A DNA stretch of 64,000 nt, taken from Clostridiales bacterium. GTDB taxonomy: Bacteria > Bacillota > Clostridia > Oscillospirales > CAG-272. A model generated the notes under the pieces. That model made no database searches and was not told where the DNA came from. It saw only the letters and a list, made by a program, of their open reading frames with translations. The position numbers and the translations under genes are program-made. Location: contig QALR01000018.1 in assembly GCA_003150035.1 (NCBI GenBank), positions 62,001 through 126,000 on the forward strand, read 5' to 3'. Positions 17,450 to 25,543 of the stretch are shown piece by piece; position 1 is the first letter of the stretch; each line of letters opens with the position of its first letter.

Positions 17450-17681
17450 GATGAAGCGGCTTATAATAAACAATTACTAATAATGTGGTATAATTTTCCT
17501 TTTATAAATGTTTCTATAATAATTAATAATTGTATCTTATATGCCGAATGCAATATAATAGTCCCAGTCAAAGAGCTGATGAACAAGTGGTCAAATACAG
17601 TTTGTCAGCTCTTTCTTTTAGTAGAAACTTAATAGTATTCCCTATTCTCCAAAAAATATTCGAAAATATATTCGGGAAGTA

Positions 17682-17711
17682 TTGACAAACATTTGTTCTG
17701 TGCGGTATAAT
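17682..17711 (+). promoter_or_regulatory. Promoter of the mobilization leader transcript
   Basis: TTGACA (17682-17687), 18-bp spacer, TATAAT (17706-17711). It lies about 570 bp upstream of mobC, so the transcript has an unusually long leader. The preceding stretch 17450-17680 is AT-rich, and no gene was seen in it. Confidence 0.75.
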
Positions 17712-17717
17712 AAAATA

Positions 17718-17981
17718 CCCTCAAAAGAGAGCGACAACTGAATAGCATTCTTCACATTAGAGTGAGAGAGACGGCTTTTAGCCGGACAACGCCTGCGGTA
17801 CGCTAAGAGAAAGTACCGCCGCTTCTGAATCGCCTTGAACTGTCGGCAGTCGGAAAAGCGTAAAGGACAGTTTCGACTTTGAATTTCAAAGCCGGTTACA
17901 TGAATGTGAAGCCGCCACCGCAAGGGAGAAGTCTATCCTTTTTGCGGGAAGTCGGTACGCATTTGTGTGCCGGCTTTTTTT
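17718..17981 (+). ncRNA. Candidate structured leader RNA upstream of the mobilization genes
   Basis: From the expected start of transcription to a terminator is about 265 nt without a credible reading frame but rich in complementary segments, including a 7-bp stem (gcggtac 17795-17801 / gtaccgc 17813-17819) and a final hairpin gtcggtacg / tgtgccggc (17951-17974) followed by seven to eight T. This has the form of an attenuator or a small RNA that ends before mobC. I do not recognise the family. Confidence 0.55.
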
Positions 17982-17982
17982 G
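17951..17982 (+). terminator. Terminator-like hairpin within the mobilization leader
   Basis: Nine-bp stem with G-U pairs, 6-nt loop and a T run, located between the leader promoter and mobC, about 300 bp before the mobC start. Readthrough would be required to express the relaxase operon from the upstream promoter. Confidence 0.7.
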
Positions 17983-18270
17983 TTGCCCGAAAGCCGGTTA
18001 CAACTGAATGACCGGCTGGATGGGATATGATTTTGCCAAGACCTCTTGTGTGAACAGTGAGAGCGAAACGACGCTGCGGTAAGACTCCGGGGCAGGGATA
18101 GAAAAACGACATTCAGACAGACCGGCAAAACGCCACGAAAAGGACAGCTTAGATGTCTCATACCGTAACAAGCAGGGAAACTGTATTGACAGTTTCCACC
18201 CCAATCGGCTTTGAAAGCCGATTTCACTTTAGGGACTGCCGCCCCTAATACCCCGAATTCAAGGAAAGGA
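17983..18270 (+). other. Candidate oriT region
   Basis: This non-coding stretch directly precedes mobC and the relaxase gene. It carries a perfect stem ggaaactgt / acagtttcc (18176-18197), a second stem aatcggctt / aagccgatt (18203-18223), and a 13-bp sequence aaagccggttaca (17990-18002) that is a direct repeat of 17888-17900. Closely spaced inverted repeats beside a relaxase gene are typical of a transfer origin. The nick site was not identified. Confidence 0.5.
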
Positions 18271-18280
18271 CTGATGTTGT

Positions 18281-18583
18281 ATGAATGAAATAAAGAACAA
18301 AAATCTATTTATCCGTGTCAGCGAAAAAGAGAAAAAACTGATTAAGCATAACGCCGAAAAGTGCGGTCTGAGCGTATCGGAATATCTCCGCCAGCGTGCT
18401 TTGGGATATATGCCGAGAGCCGTTTTGCCTGAAGTGTTTTTCTCATTCAATGATAAATTAGATGCACTTTGTGTGGTATGCGAAGGCAAAATCTCAGTGG
18501 ACACGGAAGAAAAAATTGTCGCACTTATTGATAGTATTACCGAAGAATTGATACTGCCCAAGCGTGAAAGGTTGGTGGTATGA
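18281..18583 (+). CDS. mobC: MobC-like relaxosome accessory protein
   Basis: A 100-residue basic protein with a ribbon-helix-helix N-terminus: an I-R-V-S-E-K-E-K strand followed by I-K-H-N-A-E-K-C-G-L-S-V-S-E-Y-L-R-Q-R-A-L. This is the pattern of the MobC/plasmid mobilization relaxosome family, which binds oriT and helps the relaxase open the strands. A purine-rich ribosome site (aaggaaagga) lies just upstream. The gene ends 1 bp before the relaxase start codon, so the two are coupled. Confidence 0.85.
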   Translation: MNEIKNKNLFIRVSEKEKKLIKHNAEKCGLSVSEYLRQRALGYMPRAVLPEVFFSFNDKLDALCVVCEGKISVDTEEKIVALIDSITEELILPKRERLVV

Positions 18584-18584
18584 T

Positions 18585-19937
18585 GTGGCAACTACCGGCT
18601 GTTGGCCTGTGAAAAGCAGGCTGAAGGAAGTGATCGACTATGCGGAAAATCCCGATAAAACCATCGACAAAAGGTATGTGGACAGCGATCTTTACGCCGC
18701 CTTGCAGTATGTTTCCAATGATAAAAAGACCGATGAGCGTATGTATGTCAGCGGTATCAACTGCAACGCCAAAAGAGCCTATGAGCGCATGACGGCAACG
18801 AAAAAGCGCTTCGGAAAAACGGGCGGCAATGTAGCGTATCACGGATATCAGAGTTTTCAGACTGGTGAGGTAACACCCGAAGAAGCGCACAAAATCGGTC
18901 TGGAAACCGCAAGGCGTATGTGGGGCAAGGAATATGAAATCGTCATTTCCACGCACCTTAATACGGATAATCTCCATAATCATTTTGTGGTAAACTCCGT
19001 ATCCTTTAAGACCGGCAGGAAGTTTGAAAACCATATCTCCGATCACCACAGGCTCCGTGAAATCTCCGACGCCGTATGTCTGGAATACGGGAAAAGCGTC
19101 CTAAAAGAAGCCGAGTTTTACGGCGGGAAGAAAAAGGAATATTGGCTGAAGCAGAGCGGCGGTATGTCGCACAGAGAGCTTTTGAAAGCGGATATAAACG
19201 CTGCGCTTGCCCAGTCCACCAATTTCAAAGCCTTTGAGATATGCCTCAAAGATATGGGCTATGAGATACGGCGTGACGAGCGCTTTACCCACTATTCCGT
19301 CAAAGCGCCAAGCTGGCAGAGGGCGGTGCGCTTGGATCGATTGGGCAAGGAATATACCCCTGCCGCTATCCGTGAACGGCTGCTCGGCAATCAGCAGTAT
19401 ATCGGCTATGTTCCGTTTCACAAGCCGAAATATACGCCGCTGCTTCTGCTTGAGATCGAGTACCGCAAAATGAAAAAGATGGACGGCATACAGATATTGT
19501 TTGAACTGATTATCGAGTTATGCAAGCTGATTACAGGTAACAATATCGCTCCCGCTTCTCCCCGTCCGCTTTCGCCCGAAATGCGGCGGGAGGTTGTAAA
19601 CTTAAATAAAACCCTTGAAGAATACAGGTTCCTGTGTGAGAAGCAGATTAATTCTCCACTGGAGCTTGTTTCTTTTATCAGCGAAACACGAGTACAAATC
19701 TCCGCTTTGGAAAGGGAAAGGCAGTTGGTATATAACCGCAACCGCCATAAGAAAAGCGAAACACTGAACGCCGAAGCGAGGGATATTACCGCAAAAATCA
19801 AGCCTTTGCGAAAGGAACTGTCCATCGCAAGGGCAATTCTCGAAAAGATACCGAGATTTGAAAAACTGCTGGAAACCGAGCGGCAGATGGAAACTGCCAT
19901 TGCAATGAAACACAAAGAAAGAAGGTATGAACGATGA
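18585..19937 (+). CDS. Relaxase/mobilization nuclease (MOB-P type)
   Basis: About 450 residues. The N-terminus (A-T-T-x-x-W-P-V-K-S-R-L-x-x-V-I-D-Y) and the three-histidine metal motif H-L-N-T-D-N-L-H-N-H-F-V-V-N-S near residue 127 identify a relaxase that nicks oriT and pilots the strand during conjugation; residues beyond 330 form long coiled-coil helices. I prefer the GTG at 18585 because family members begin at that alanine-threonine-threonine and it directly follows mobC; a GTG at 18564 would add seven residues. It overlaps the ParB-like gene by 4 bp. The element carries no coupling protein or secretion genes, so transfer depends on another element. Confidence 0.88.
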   Translation: MATTGCWPVKSRLKEVIDYAENPDKTIDKRYVDSDLYAALQYVSNDKKTDERMYVSGINCNAKRAYERMTATKKRFGKTGGNVAYHGYQSFQTGEVTPEEAHKIGLETARRMWGKEYEIVISTHLNTDNLHNHFVVNSVSFKTGRKFENHISDHHRLREISDAVCLEYGKSVLKEAEFYGGKKKEYWLKQSGGMSHRELLKADINAALAQSTNFKAFEICLKDMGYEIRRDERFTHYSVKAPSWQRAVRLDRLGKEYTPAAIRERLLGNQQYIGYVPFHKPKYTPLLLLEIEYRKMKKMDGIQILFELIIELCKLITGNNIAPASPRPLSPEMRREVVNLNKTLEEYRFLCEKQINSPLELVSFISETRVQISALERERQLVYNRNRHKKSETLNAEARDITAKIKPLRKELSIARAILEKIPRFEKLLETERQMETAIAMKHKERRYER

Positions 19938-20818
19938 TAAATACAATGAACCCGCCGAAGAAAAGGGCAGCAAATATCAGAACAGATAAACTCCACTCTT
20001 TTGAAGGACATCCATTTCAGGTGCTGGACGATGAAGATATGAACAGTCTTACAGAAAGCATTAAGGCGCAGGGTATCATTTCTCCGCTGATTGTTCGCCC
20101 GATTGAAAATACGGATGAATATGAAGTAGTCAGCGGACACCGCAGACTGCACGCCGCTATAAAAGCAGGATTTTCTGAAGTGCCTGCTTTAATTTATCCC
20201 CTTGACCGGAACGAAGCAATGATTGCGGTGGTAGATAGCAATCTCCACCGTGAGCGGATACTCCCAAGCGAAAAAGCCTTTGCCTACAAAATGAAAATGG
20301 AGGCAATGAAAGCACGGGGCAAACGCACGGACTTAACTTTATCGCAAGTTGCGACAAAGTCCGATACCGCCGCCGAAATCGGCAAGGAACAGGGCGAAAG
20401 TCGAGATAAAGTGTTTCGGTATATCCGCTTAACCCATCTCATTCCTGAACTGCTCCAAAAGGTGGACGAGGGCGTGATTGCCCTCAGCCCCGCAGTTGAG
20501 CTTTCCTATCTTTCCGAAGAACAACAGAAAATTCTGCTGGACGCTATGTGCCTGAACGACTGTACCCCATCTCACGCACAGAGTATCCGTATGAAGAAGG
20601 CGGCGCAGCAGGGTACGCTTTCTTCGGAAAGTATCTATGAGATTATGTTGGAGGAAAAAGCCAATCAGACCGAGCGTATCAGCTTTAAGGTGCAGGATTT
20701 GAAAGCGTTTTTTCCAAAAAACTACACCCAAAAGCAGATGAGCGATACCATCCTGAAACTGCTTTACGACTACAACAGAAAATTGGAACGAAGCCGTAGA
20801 AGCCGTGACGAAAGGTAA
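19934..20818 (+). CDS. ParB/RepB/Spo0J-like partition protein
   Basis: A 294-residue ParB-like protein. The N-terminal ParB nuclease/CTPase-type domain is clear: L-H-S-F-E-G-H-P-F near residue 20, L-T-E-S-I-K-A-Q-G-I-I-S-P-L-I-V-R near 40, and the E-V-V-S-G-H-R-R-L-H-A-A box near 65. A central HTH region follows (around 140-200). Plasmid-style ParB proteins segregate DNA; on mobilizable elements they are common without a ParA partner, as here. The start ATG overlaps the relaxase stop, and the mob genes, ParB and the next small gene form one unit. Confidence 0.88.
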   Translation: MINTMNPPKKRAANIRTDKLHSFEGHPFQVLDDEDMNSLTESIKAQGIISPLIVRPIENTDEYEVVSGHRRLHAAIKAGFSEVPALIYPLDRNEAMIAVVDSNLHRERILPSEKAFAYKMKMEAMKARGKRTDLTLSQVATKSDTAAEIGKEQGESRDKVFRYIRLTHLIPELLQKVDEGVIALSPAVELSYLSEEQQKILLDAMCLNDCTPSHAQSIRMKKAAQQGTLSSESIYEIMLEEKANQTERISFKVQDLKAFFPKNYTQKQMSDTILKLLYDYNRKLERSRRSRDER

Positions 20819-20827
20819 GGTGTCAGT

Positions 20828-21106
20828 ATGAAGAAAATAGATATTTACCCGAATAACGAAGTCATATATGCTTTGCCGCCTGAGCCGATAGATGAAAACG
20901 AGCCGGTTTGTTTGGTGGATTATATGCTGCCCCGCAGCGAGGAACGCACTCTTGATTACAGCAGAATGCGCCGTTTTGGGGAGGGTGATTTCAAGCTGAA
21001 AATCGGCGGGACAACCTATGAAATCTCCACGCATTTTAATCCAAAAGGCAGACAATGCGTTATGGAGCAATTCAAGGAACTGATCCTGTCCGAAAAGCTG
21101 ATTTAA
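20828..21106 (+). CDS. Small TnpW-like element protein
   Basis: A 92-residue soluble protein whose C-terminal half (K-L-K-I-G-G-T-T-Y-E-I-S-T-H-F-N near residues 56-71, then a helix ending E-L-I-L-S-E-K-L-I) resembles the short TnpW proteins of Tn4451-type elements. The N-terminal half is proline-rich and unassigned. It lies 9 bp after the ParB-like gene and just before the recombinase leader, the position expected for TnpW. The assignment rests on pattern and context only; its function is unknown. Confidence 0.55.
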   Translation: MKKIDIYPNNEVIYALPPEPIDENEPVCLVDYMLPRSEERTLDYSRMRRFGEGDFKLKIGGTTYEISTHFNPKGRQCVMEQFKELILSEKLI

Positions 21107-21127
21107 CCATTGCACAGTAGAAAAAGG

Positions 21128-21172
21128 CAACAGGGTATAGTAGGATAATTATGCCTTTGCTATGCCCTGTTG
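21128..21172 (+). terminator. Stem-loop in the recombinase leader
   Basis: caacagggtatag and ctatgccctgttg form a 13-bp stem with one G-U pair, immediately before the recombinase ribosome site (ggaaaggag). There is no U run; it may insulate the recombinase from mob-operon transcription or control its translation. Confidence 0.5.
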
Positions 21173-21190
21173 TCGGAAAGGAGAAAATGA

Positions 21191-22894
21191 ATGATGACAA
21201 CAGCAACAAAATTAAACGGGCAGACAGATGACAAAATCACGGCGCTATACTGCCGCTTATCCGTGGACGATGACAACAAGGACGAGGAATCCAACTCCAT
21301 CACCAATCAAAAACAGATTTTACAGGACTTCGCACGAAAAGAGGGATACACCAACACCATGTTTTTCGTGGATGACGGCGTATCGGGTACGACCTTCCAA
21401 AGGCCAAATTTTATGCGTATGGAGCGTATGGCGGAGAATGGAGAAATCGGCACGATCATTGTGAAAGACCTCTCACGCTTCGGGCGTGAGCAGGTGGAAA
21501 TGGGAAGATTGACGCAGGTTGTGTATCCGTCGCTGGGCATTCGCTTTATCGCCATACAGGAGAGAGTGGATACCTTAACGGGCGACGGCGTGGAGATGAT
21601 GCCGTTCCACAATATTTTCAACGAGTGGTATGCGGCGCAGACTTCCAAGAAAATCCGTGCGGTGTGGCAGTCCAAGGCCGATAACGGCAAACGGGTATCT
21701 TCTTCTGTTCCGTTTGGATACAGGAAAAACCCGAATGATAAGGAGAAATGGCTGATTGACGAGCCAGCCGCCGAAGTGGTGCGCAAAATCTATACTCTCT
21801 GCCTTGCCGGGCGTGGCCCATCACAGATTGCAAGACAGTTGGAGAAAGAGAAAATTCTTGTTCCCTCTGCTTATTACGAAATTGTCGGCAGATCTCACGC
21901 ACAGAAAGTACCGGCGAATCCGTACTGTTGGGATCAGAAAACCGTTGTCGGTATTCTTGAAAACAGACAGTACACCGGTTGTGCGGTGAATTTCAAGACC
22001 ACCACCGTCAGCTACAAGGTGCATAAAACCATTTACAAGCCAGTGGAGGAACATCAGATCATTCCGAATATGCAGGAGCCGATTGTTTCGGAGGAACAAT
22101 GGCTGAGGGTGCAGGAGCTCCGCAAACACCGCCGCCGACCGACGGCTACGGGCAGGACAAGCCTGTTTTCGGGATTGGTGTACTGCCCCGACTGCGGAGC
22201 AAAGCTGCATTTCTGCGCTGCGAAGAGCCTGAAACGCAATCAGGAGTTTTGGCGGTGTTCCAATTACAAAGACGGCAGAGGGACTTGCCAAATCCATTAT
22301 ATCCGAGATGTAGTACTTGAAAATCTTGTGTTTGAAGCCATCAGCGGTTTAGCGGATTTCGTGAAATGCCACGAAACAGTATTTCTGTATATGCTGGCGA
22401 AGAAAACGAACGCCATGCGGCAGAAAGAACATAAAAAACTGCAACAGACAGTGGAACAGGATACAAAGAGAATTGCCGAAATCGACAGGCTGATTGAAAA
22501 GGTGTTCGAGCAGAACGCAAGCGGCATACTCTCCGATGAACGCTTTTCCAAAATGCTACAAAGCTACGAAAAAGAGCAGAAAGCACTGACGCAGGAGGTT
22601 TCCGACAGTCAAAAGACCTTGCAGGAAGCGAAGCAGAAGGTTACGGATTTAAGGCTGCTGCTCCGAACACTTCATGAACTGACGGATATTGCGGAGCTTA
22701 CGCCAACGCTTGTAAACTCGCTGATTGAGCGTATTGAGGTTCACAACAACGATAAGTCAAGCGGTCACTGTTATGTGAAAGTGGATATTTACTTCACGGC
22801 GGTAGGAATGATAGATATTCCCACCGAACAGGAAATTCTTGCTATGATGAAGGAAATACGGGAAAACCCGCAGGACTTCCGCTTTGTAGCATAA
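21191..22894 (+). CDS. Large serine recombinase (TnpX-like integrase)
   Basis: A 567-residue site-specific recombinase. The N-terminal resolvase domain has the catalytic serine in Y-C-R-L-S (S24) and G-V-S-G-T-x-F-x-R-P, followed by K-D-L-S-R-F-G-R. The central recombinase domain and the zinc ribbon (C-P-D-C-G near residue 334 with later cysteines) follow, then a coiled coil around residues 415-500. Enzymes of this class integrate and excise elements by breaking both strands at a dinucleotide core. It is shorter than TnpX (about 700 residues) but complete. It is the last gene of the element, consistent with an attachment site shortly downstream. Confidence 0.92.
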   Translation: MMTTATKLNGQTDDKITALYCRLSVDDDNKDEESNSITNQKQILQDFARKEGYTNTMFFVDDGVSGTTFQRPNFMRMERMAENGEIGTIIVKDLSRFGREQVEMGRLTQVVYPSLGIRFIAIQERVDTLTGDGVEMMPFHNIFNEWYAAQTSKKIRAVWQSKADNGKRVSSSVPFGYRKNPNDKEKWLIDEPAAEVVRKIYTLCLAGRGPSQIARQLEKEKILVPSAYYEIVGRSHAQKVPANPYCWDQKTVVGILENRQYTGCAVNFKTTTVSYKVHKTIYKPVEEHQIIPNMQEPIVSEEQWLRVQELRKHRRRPTATGRTSLFSGLVYCPDCGAKLHFCAAKSLKRNQEFWRCSNYKDGRGTCQIHYIRDVVLENLVFEAISGLADFVKCHETVFLYMLAKKTNAMRQKEHKKLQQTVEQDTKRIAEIDRLIEKVFEQNASGILSDERFSKMLQSYEKEQKALTQEVSDSQKTLQEAKQKVTDLRLLLRTLHELTDIAELTPTLVNSLIERIEVHNNDKSSGHCYVKVDIYFTAVGMIDIPTEQEILAMMKEIRENPQDFRFVA

Positions 22895-22900
22895 CAAAAA

Positions 22901-22938
22901 GGTACGGTGTAACCCATTTTATTGAGTTACACCGTACC
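22901..22938 (+). terminator. Stem-loop after the recombinase gene
   Basis: Perfect 13-bp arms ggtacggtgtaac / gttacaccgtacc with a 12-nt loop, 6 bp after the recombinase stop codon. There is no T run, so termination would be weak; it could instead mark the element end. Confidence 0.6.
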
Positions 22939-23179
22939 CACTACATAAATACTTCCTTATCTGGCGTTGGCATTTTTACTCTGCCCTTTTTTATATATGA
23001 TTTTGCACTGCAAGGTATAAGGGGACTACTCCTTTTAGACATACTGTCGGGCGGTAAAATGGCCTTTCTTGTGTAAAGGGAGCCTTAGTTGCTGTTCCCT
23101 AAAACTCTATCTGCTTTTCTTGACAAATACTGCTTTTGTGTCTGCAAAAGCAAAGCCCTGCATAGGACGGGGCGAGAAA
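22939..23179. other. Intergenic region at the right end of the element
   Basis: About 240 bp between the recombinase stem-loop and the 3' end of the broken sigma-factor gene. No gene recognised. The right attachment site probably lies here or in the next 1.5 kb. Confidence 0.4.
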
Positions 23180-23689
23180 TCAGAGTGCGTATTGGCTGAT
23201 TCGATCTTCGATCAAACGGTATTCAATATCGTTGACAATCAGCTTTGGATTATCTACAGTGCTTTGTTTCAATTCATCGGTATACCATTCGGTCTGTTCA
23301 ATAGAAGCAACCGATTCATACCAACGCATCAATATGAGTCTGCCGTTTGTATCGATATAGTTTTCTGTAATCAAGGTGTTGTTTTGAACATTGATAAACT
23401 TGATCGTTTCAAATGTTCTTTCTCCAATGGTTACGTCAAAGGTTCCCATCGTATATCTGATATTATATTCATCGATAAAAATTTTATCGTCAACAACCTT
23501 TGGTGGATTCTCTTTGATAAGCAATGGTCTACCAGGAACACGGTCATTTCCATTGACGATAACATCGTAATCCTCCTCCAGAAAAGTATAGATTGTTGTG
23601 GGAAAATCATCGTCTGCCTCGGAATCGCCTGCTATTGTTCCAAGATCGCGAATATACTCATCTGTCAGTTGTGAAAACCACACACTCAT
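23180..23689 (-). pseudogene. Displaced 3' part of the frameshifted sigma-factor gene
   Basis: About 169 codons that continue the protein begun at 24470 but in another frame. The junction is an A5 run on the coding strand (T5 at 23689-23693); with one base fewer, the reading would pass from K-A-K-K-L-Y-K directly into M-S-V-W-F-S-Q-L-T-D and on to the end. The full protein would then be about 430 residues, the length I know for this sigma-factor family in Clostridia, whose C-terminal sensor-like region contains the same Q-L-T-D block. An internal ATG at 23689 has no good ribosome site. It could be a true mutation or an assembly error in the homopolymer. Confidence 0.7.
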
Positions 23690-24470
23690 TTTTATAAAGT
23701 TTCTTTGCCTTGATGTTGTAGGTATCTCTGCAAACCTTAACTCCTGCAACCTCATGTATGATAGCGGCTTTAGGAACATAACAAGTGGATACTATTGCCA
23801 ATTTCTTGTCGGGATAACGATATGTTCCTTCAGCATTCTTATTTCCGATTTTCGGGATAATAAAAGCTTCATCAGCACATTTGATTTCAAAAAACGGACG
23901 AGTGCTTTCTTTGATAATCAGATTGGGCATCATTTCGGGGAAACCACAAGTATAATCCTTCTTCGGCATAATTTTTCTTCCTTTCTCAAACATCAAAATC
24001 TGCTCGGGGGTACACATAGAACGAAATTGCTTTCTCGCATAATGCAAGCGGCTTTTGACCGTACCTATCGGAATAGCCAACCGTTCTGCCATCTCACTTT
24101 GCTTATAGCCTTGTATCGTCAGCTTTAATATGTCGGCCAACTCTTTGGGGAGCGAGCTCAGGACGTTCCAGGCTGTGTCGCTATCTTGCGTATTGGTTTC
24201 GGCAATATCAAGAATTGCATCTAAAGAAATCAGTTCACTGCCGTATTTTTTTCGAAACCAAATATTGCATTGATTTCTTGCAATAGACAATATCCACGGT
24301 TTAAACAGGTCTTTATTACGCAATTTTGCATAGCCGATATAAGCCGCATAATAAGTTTCTTGAATTACGTCATCAGCGTCAAAGCGGTTTGGCAGTCTGA
24401 AATTGATATATCGTTCGACTACAATACGGTGCTTATTCAACAATGATTCAAAAGATCTTTCTTGTTCCAT
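23658..24470 (-). CDS. Sigma-70 family RNA polymerase sigma factor (frameshifted, N-terminal part)
   Basis: A 270-codon frame. Region 2 (D-A-D-D-V-I-Q-E-T near residue 31, then P-W-I-L-S-I-A-R-N near 59) and region 4 (L-P-K-E-L near 108, then an HTH S-E-M-A-E-R-L-A-I-P-I-G-T-V-K-S-R-L-H-Y-A-R-K) are intact, so the protein should still recognise a promoter. A C-terminal extension beginning K-K-D-Y-T-C-G-F-P-E-M-M is cut short by a frameshift near 23690. It is transcribed opposite to both the recombinase and the next gene. The family fuses an ECF-type sigma factor to a domain of unknown, possibly sensory, role. Whether it belongs to the element or the chromosome is unclear. Confidence 0.8.
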   Translation of the reverse strand: MEQERSFESLLNKHRIVVERYINFRLPNRFDADDVIQETYYAAYIGYAKLRNKDLFKPWILSIARNQCNIWFRKKYGSELISLDAILDIAETNTQDSDTAWNVLSSLPKELADILKLTIQGYKQSEMAERLAIPIGTVKSRLHYARKQFRSMCTPEQILMFEKGRKIMPKKDYTCGFPEMMPNLIIKESTRPFFEIKCADEAFIIPKIGNKNAEGTYRYPDKKLAIVSTCYVPKAAIIHEVAGVKVCRDTYNIKAKKLYKNECVVFTTDR

Positions 24471-24724
24471 ATGCCCTCCTTTCGAGCTATTAAAACCGGT
24501 TTCGCATATTAAGTTGTTTTTTGATGTGAAAAGGTTCGACGAAATGAAAAATTATGATACTTATGTAAAATCACTAAAAAACGCACCTGTTTTATCGCAG
24601 GTACGCGAAGCGGCGTTTTTTTCATATCCGCGGCAAAGGACTCTCGGAATACGACAGAATACGAATATATTCTTAGCCTTGCGCATAGGATGGAGAACAG
24701 CTTGATGGATGGAGGAAGACTTTT

Positions 24725-25234
24725 ATGAAGGAACTCAAAAGACGGATTCGGTCGGAGCTGTCATGTGTCAACACAGTATTTTTGCTGATTATGGCGGGGG
24801 CATGCGTGTTGCTTGGCGTTCTTTTTGCGGTAAGTGGCGTCAGCGGCTTTGTTTATTGGCATACCTTTCAGCCAAAATTCGGATTGCCTCCATTTTTCAT
24901 GGTGCTTTTCTGGATACTCGCTTATGCGCTTTACGGCGCCTCCTCTGCCGTGGCGCTCTGTGCGCCGCGTTGCCAATCCCAGGCTGCCAGAAAACGGATA
25001 GCGATCCTTTCTGCCTGCCTACTCGTGCTGTGCTATGTATGGATTCCGGTGGTATACAAAGCGGCAAGCTTCTTTCTTGCGACGCTTCTGATTGCTGTTA
25101 TTATCCTTTGTCTGGCGGTATTATATTCTATGTTTCGCCGCATTTCGCGCCTTGCTTCATGGGGACTTTTGATTTTCGCCGTGTGGATGCTGTATATTCT
25201 TTATTATACCTTTGCGCTTTTTCTGCTGAACTGA
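24725..25234 (+). CDS. TspO/MBR-like five-helix membrane protein (tentative)
   Basis: A 169-residue protein with five hydrophobic segments (about residues 17-40, 58-80, 92-111, 115-134, 144-166), the topology of TspO/MBR tryptophan-rich sensory proteins. The segment F-Q-P-K-F-G-L-P-P-F-F near residue 48, followed by a helix ending L-Y-G, is the part that most resembles TspO; other conserved tryptophans are missing, so the call is tentative. TspO proteins bind tetrapyrroles or related ligands. A strong ribosome site (ggaggaag) precedes the ATG. It appears to be a single gene; the 254 bp upstream hold no recognisable gene. Confidence 0.5.
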   Translation: MKELKRRIRSELSCVNTVFLLIMAGACVLLGVLFAVSGVSGFVYWHTFQPKFGLPPFFMVLFWILAYALYGASSAVALCAPRCQSQAARKRIAILSACLLVLCYVWIPVVYKAASFFLATLLIAVIILCLAVLYSMFRRISRLASWGLLIFAVWMLYILYYTFALFLLN

Positions 25235-25246
25235 AGCATGTCTGTT

Positions 25247-25268
25247 CTTTTCTCCGTAAAGAGAAAAG
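25247..25268. repeat. Palindromic repeat, copy 1 (core tccgtaaaga)
   Basis: cttttctc-cgtaaa-gagaaaag, an 8-bp perfect hairpin 13 bp after the TspO-like stop codon. The same core recurs at 25438 and 25500. Confidence 0.6.
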
Positions 25269-25437
25269 AGCCAGAAGATTTACCGAGGCTCCCGGCACGT
25301 GGCCATTCCCTGCGGGCGCGGAAAAAGCTCGCACAACAGTCCTCGCGCGGCGATTGACGGGGAGCGCACTCTGTGTGCGCGGCGCTGTCCGGGAAAGCCG
25401 CGGGTATAAGCTTTCGATTTTCGCTATGGCCCGCGGG

Positions 25438-25465
25438 TTCTTTTTCTTTCCGTAAAGAAAAAGAA
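25438..25465. repeat. Palindromic repeat, copy 2
   Basis: A 12-bp perfect hairpin (ttctttttcttt-ccgt-aaagaaaaagaa) with the same ccgtaaaga centre as its neighbours. Confidence 0.6.
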
Positions 25466-25487
25466 CAAAGACTTTCTGCCTTTTCCA

Positions 25488-25543
25488 AAAGGGGGAATGG
25501 TGTTCTTTTCTCCGTAAAGAGGAAAAAACACCATTCCCCCTTT
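25488..25543. repeat. Palindromic repeat, copy 3, with long perfect arms
   Basis: Arms aaagggggaatggtgtt and its exact complement (17 bp) enclose cttttctccgtaaagaggaa-type sequence, again the same core. The whole 56-bp unit can form one long hairpin. The surrounding 25235-25613 is GC-rich and repetitive, and I see no gene in it despite open frames on both strands. Confidence 0.65.

Larger units (their letters stand above)
9315..22940 (+). mobile_element. Integrative mobilizable element with defence cargo
   Basis: Between dpaB and the stem-loop after the serine recombinase lie tnpV, a large serine recombinase, a MobC/relaxase pair, a ParB-like protein and a small TnpW-like protein, the usual backbone of Tn4451-type and related mobilizable elements. 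No type IV secretion genes are present, so it would need a helper for transfer. Genes at 10.3-17.4 kb are clearly more AT-rich than the mobilization genes, suggesting cargo of separate origin. Exact ends are not resolved: serine recombinases leave only very short core repeats, and no convincing att pair was found. Boundaries given are the intergenic limits. Confidence 0.75.

Noticed and set aside
9301..24593. 10-bp direct repeat CACCTGTTTT at 9301-9310 (end of dpaB) and 24584-24593 as attL/attR
   Set aside because: A 10-bp match within regions of this size can easily arise by chance, the copies lack shared flanks, and the second one lies 1.7 kb beyond the recombinase gene.
24541..24705. Short plus-strand frame starting M-K-N-Y-D-T-Y before the TspO-like gene
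   Set aside because: No ribosome site and no recognisable family; the stretch also contains a hairpin-like aaaaaacgc / gcgtttttt pair, so it may be regulatory or a gene remnant.
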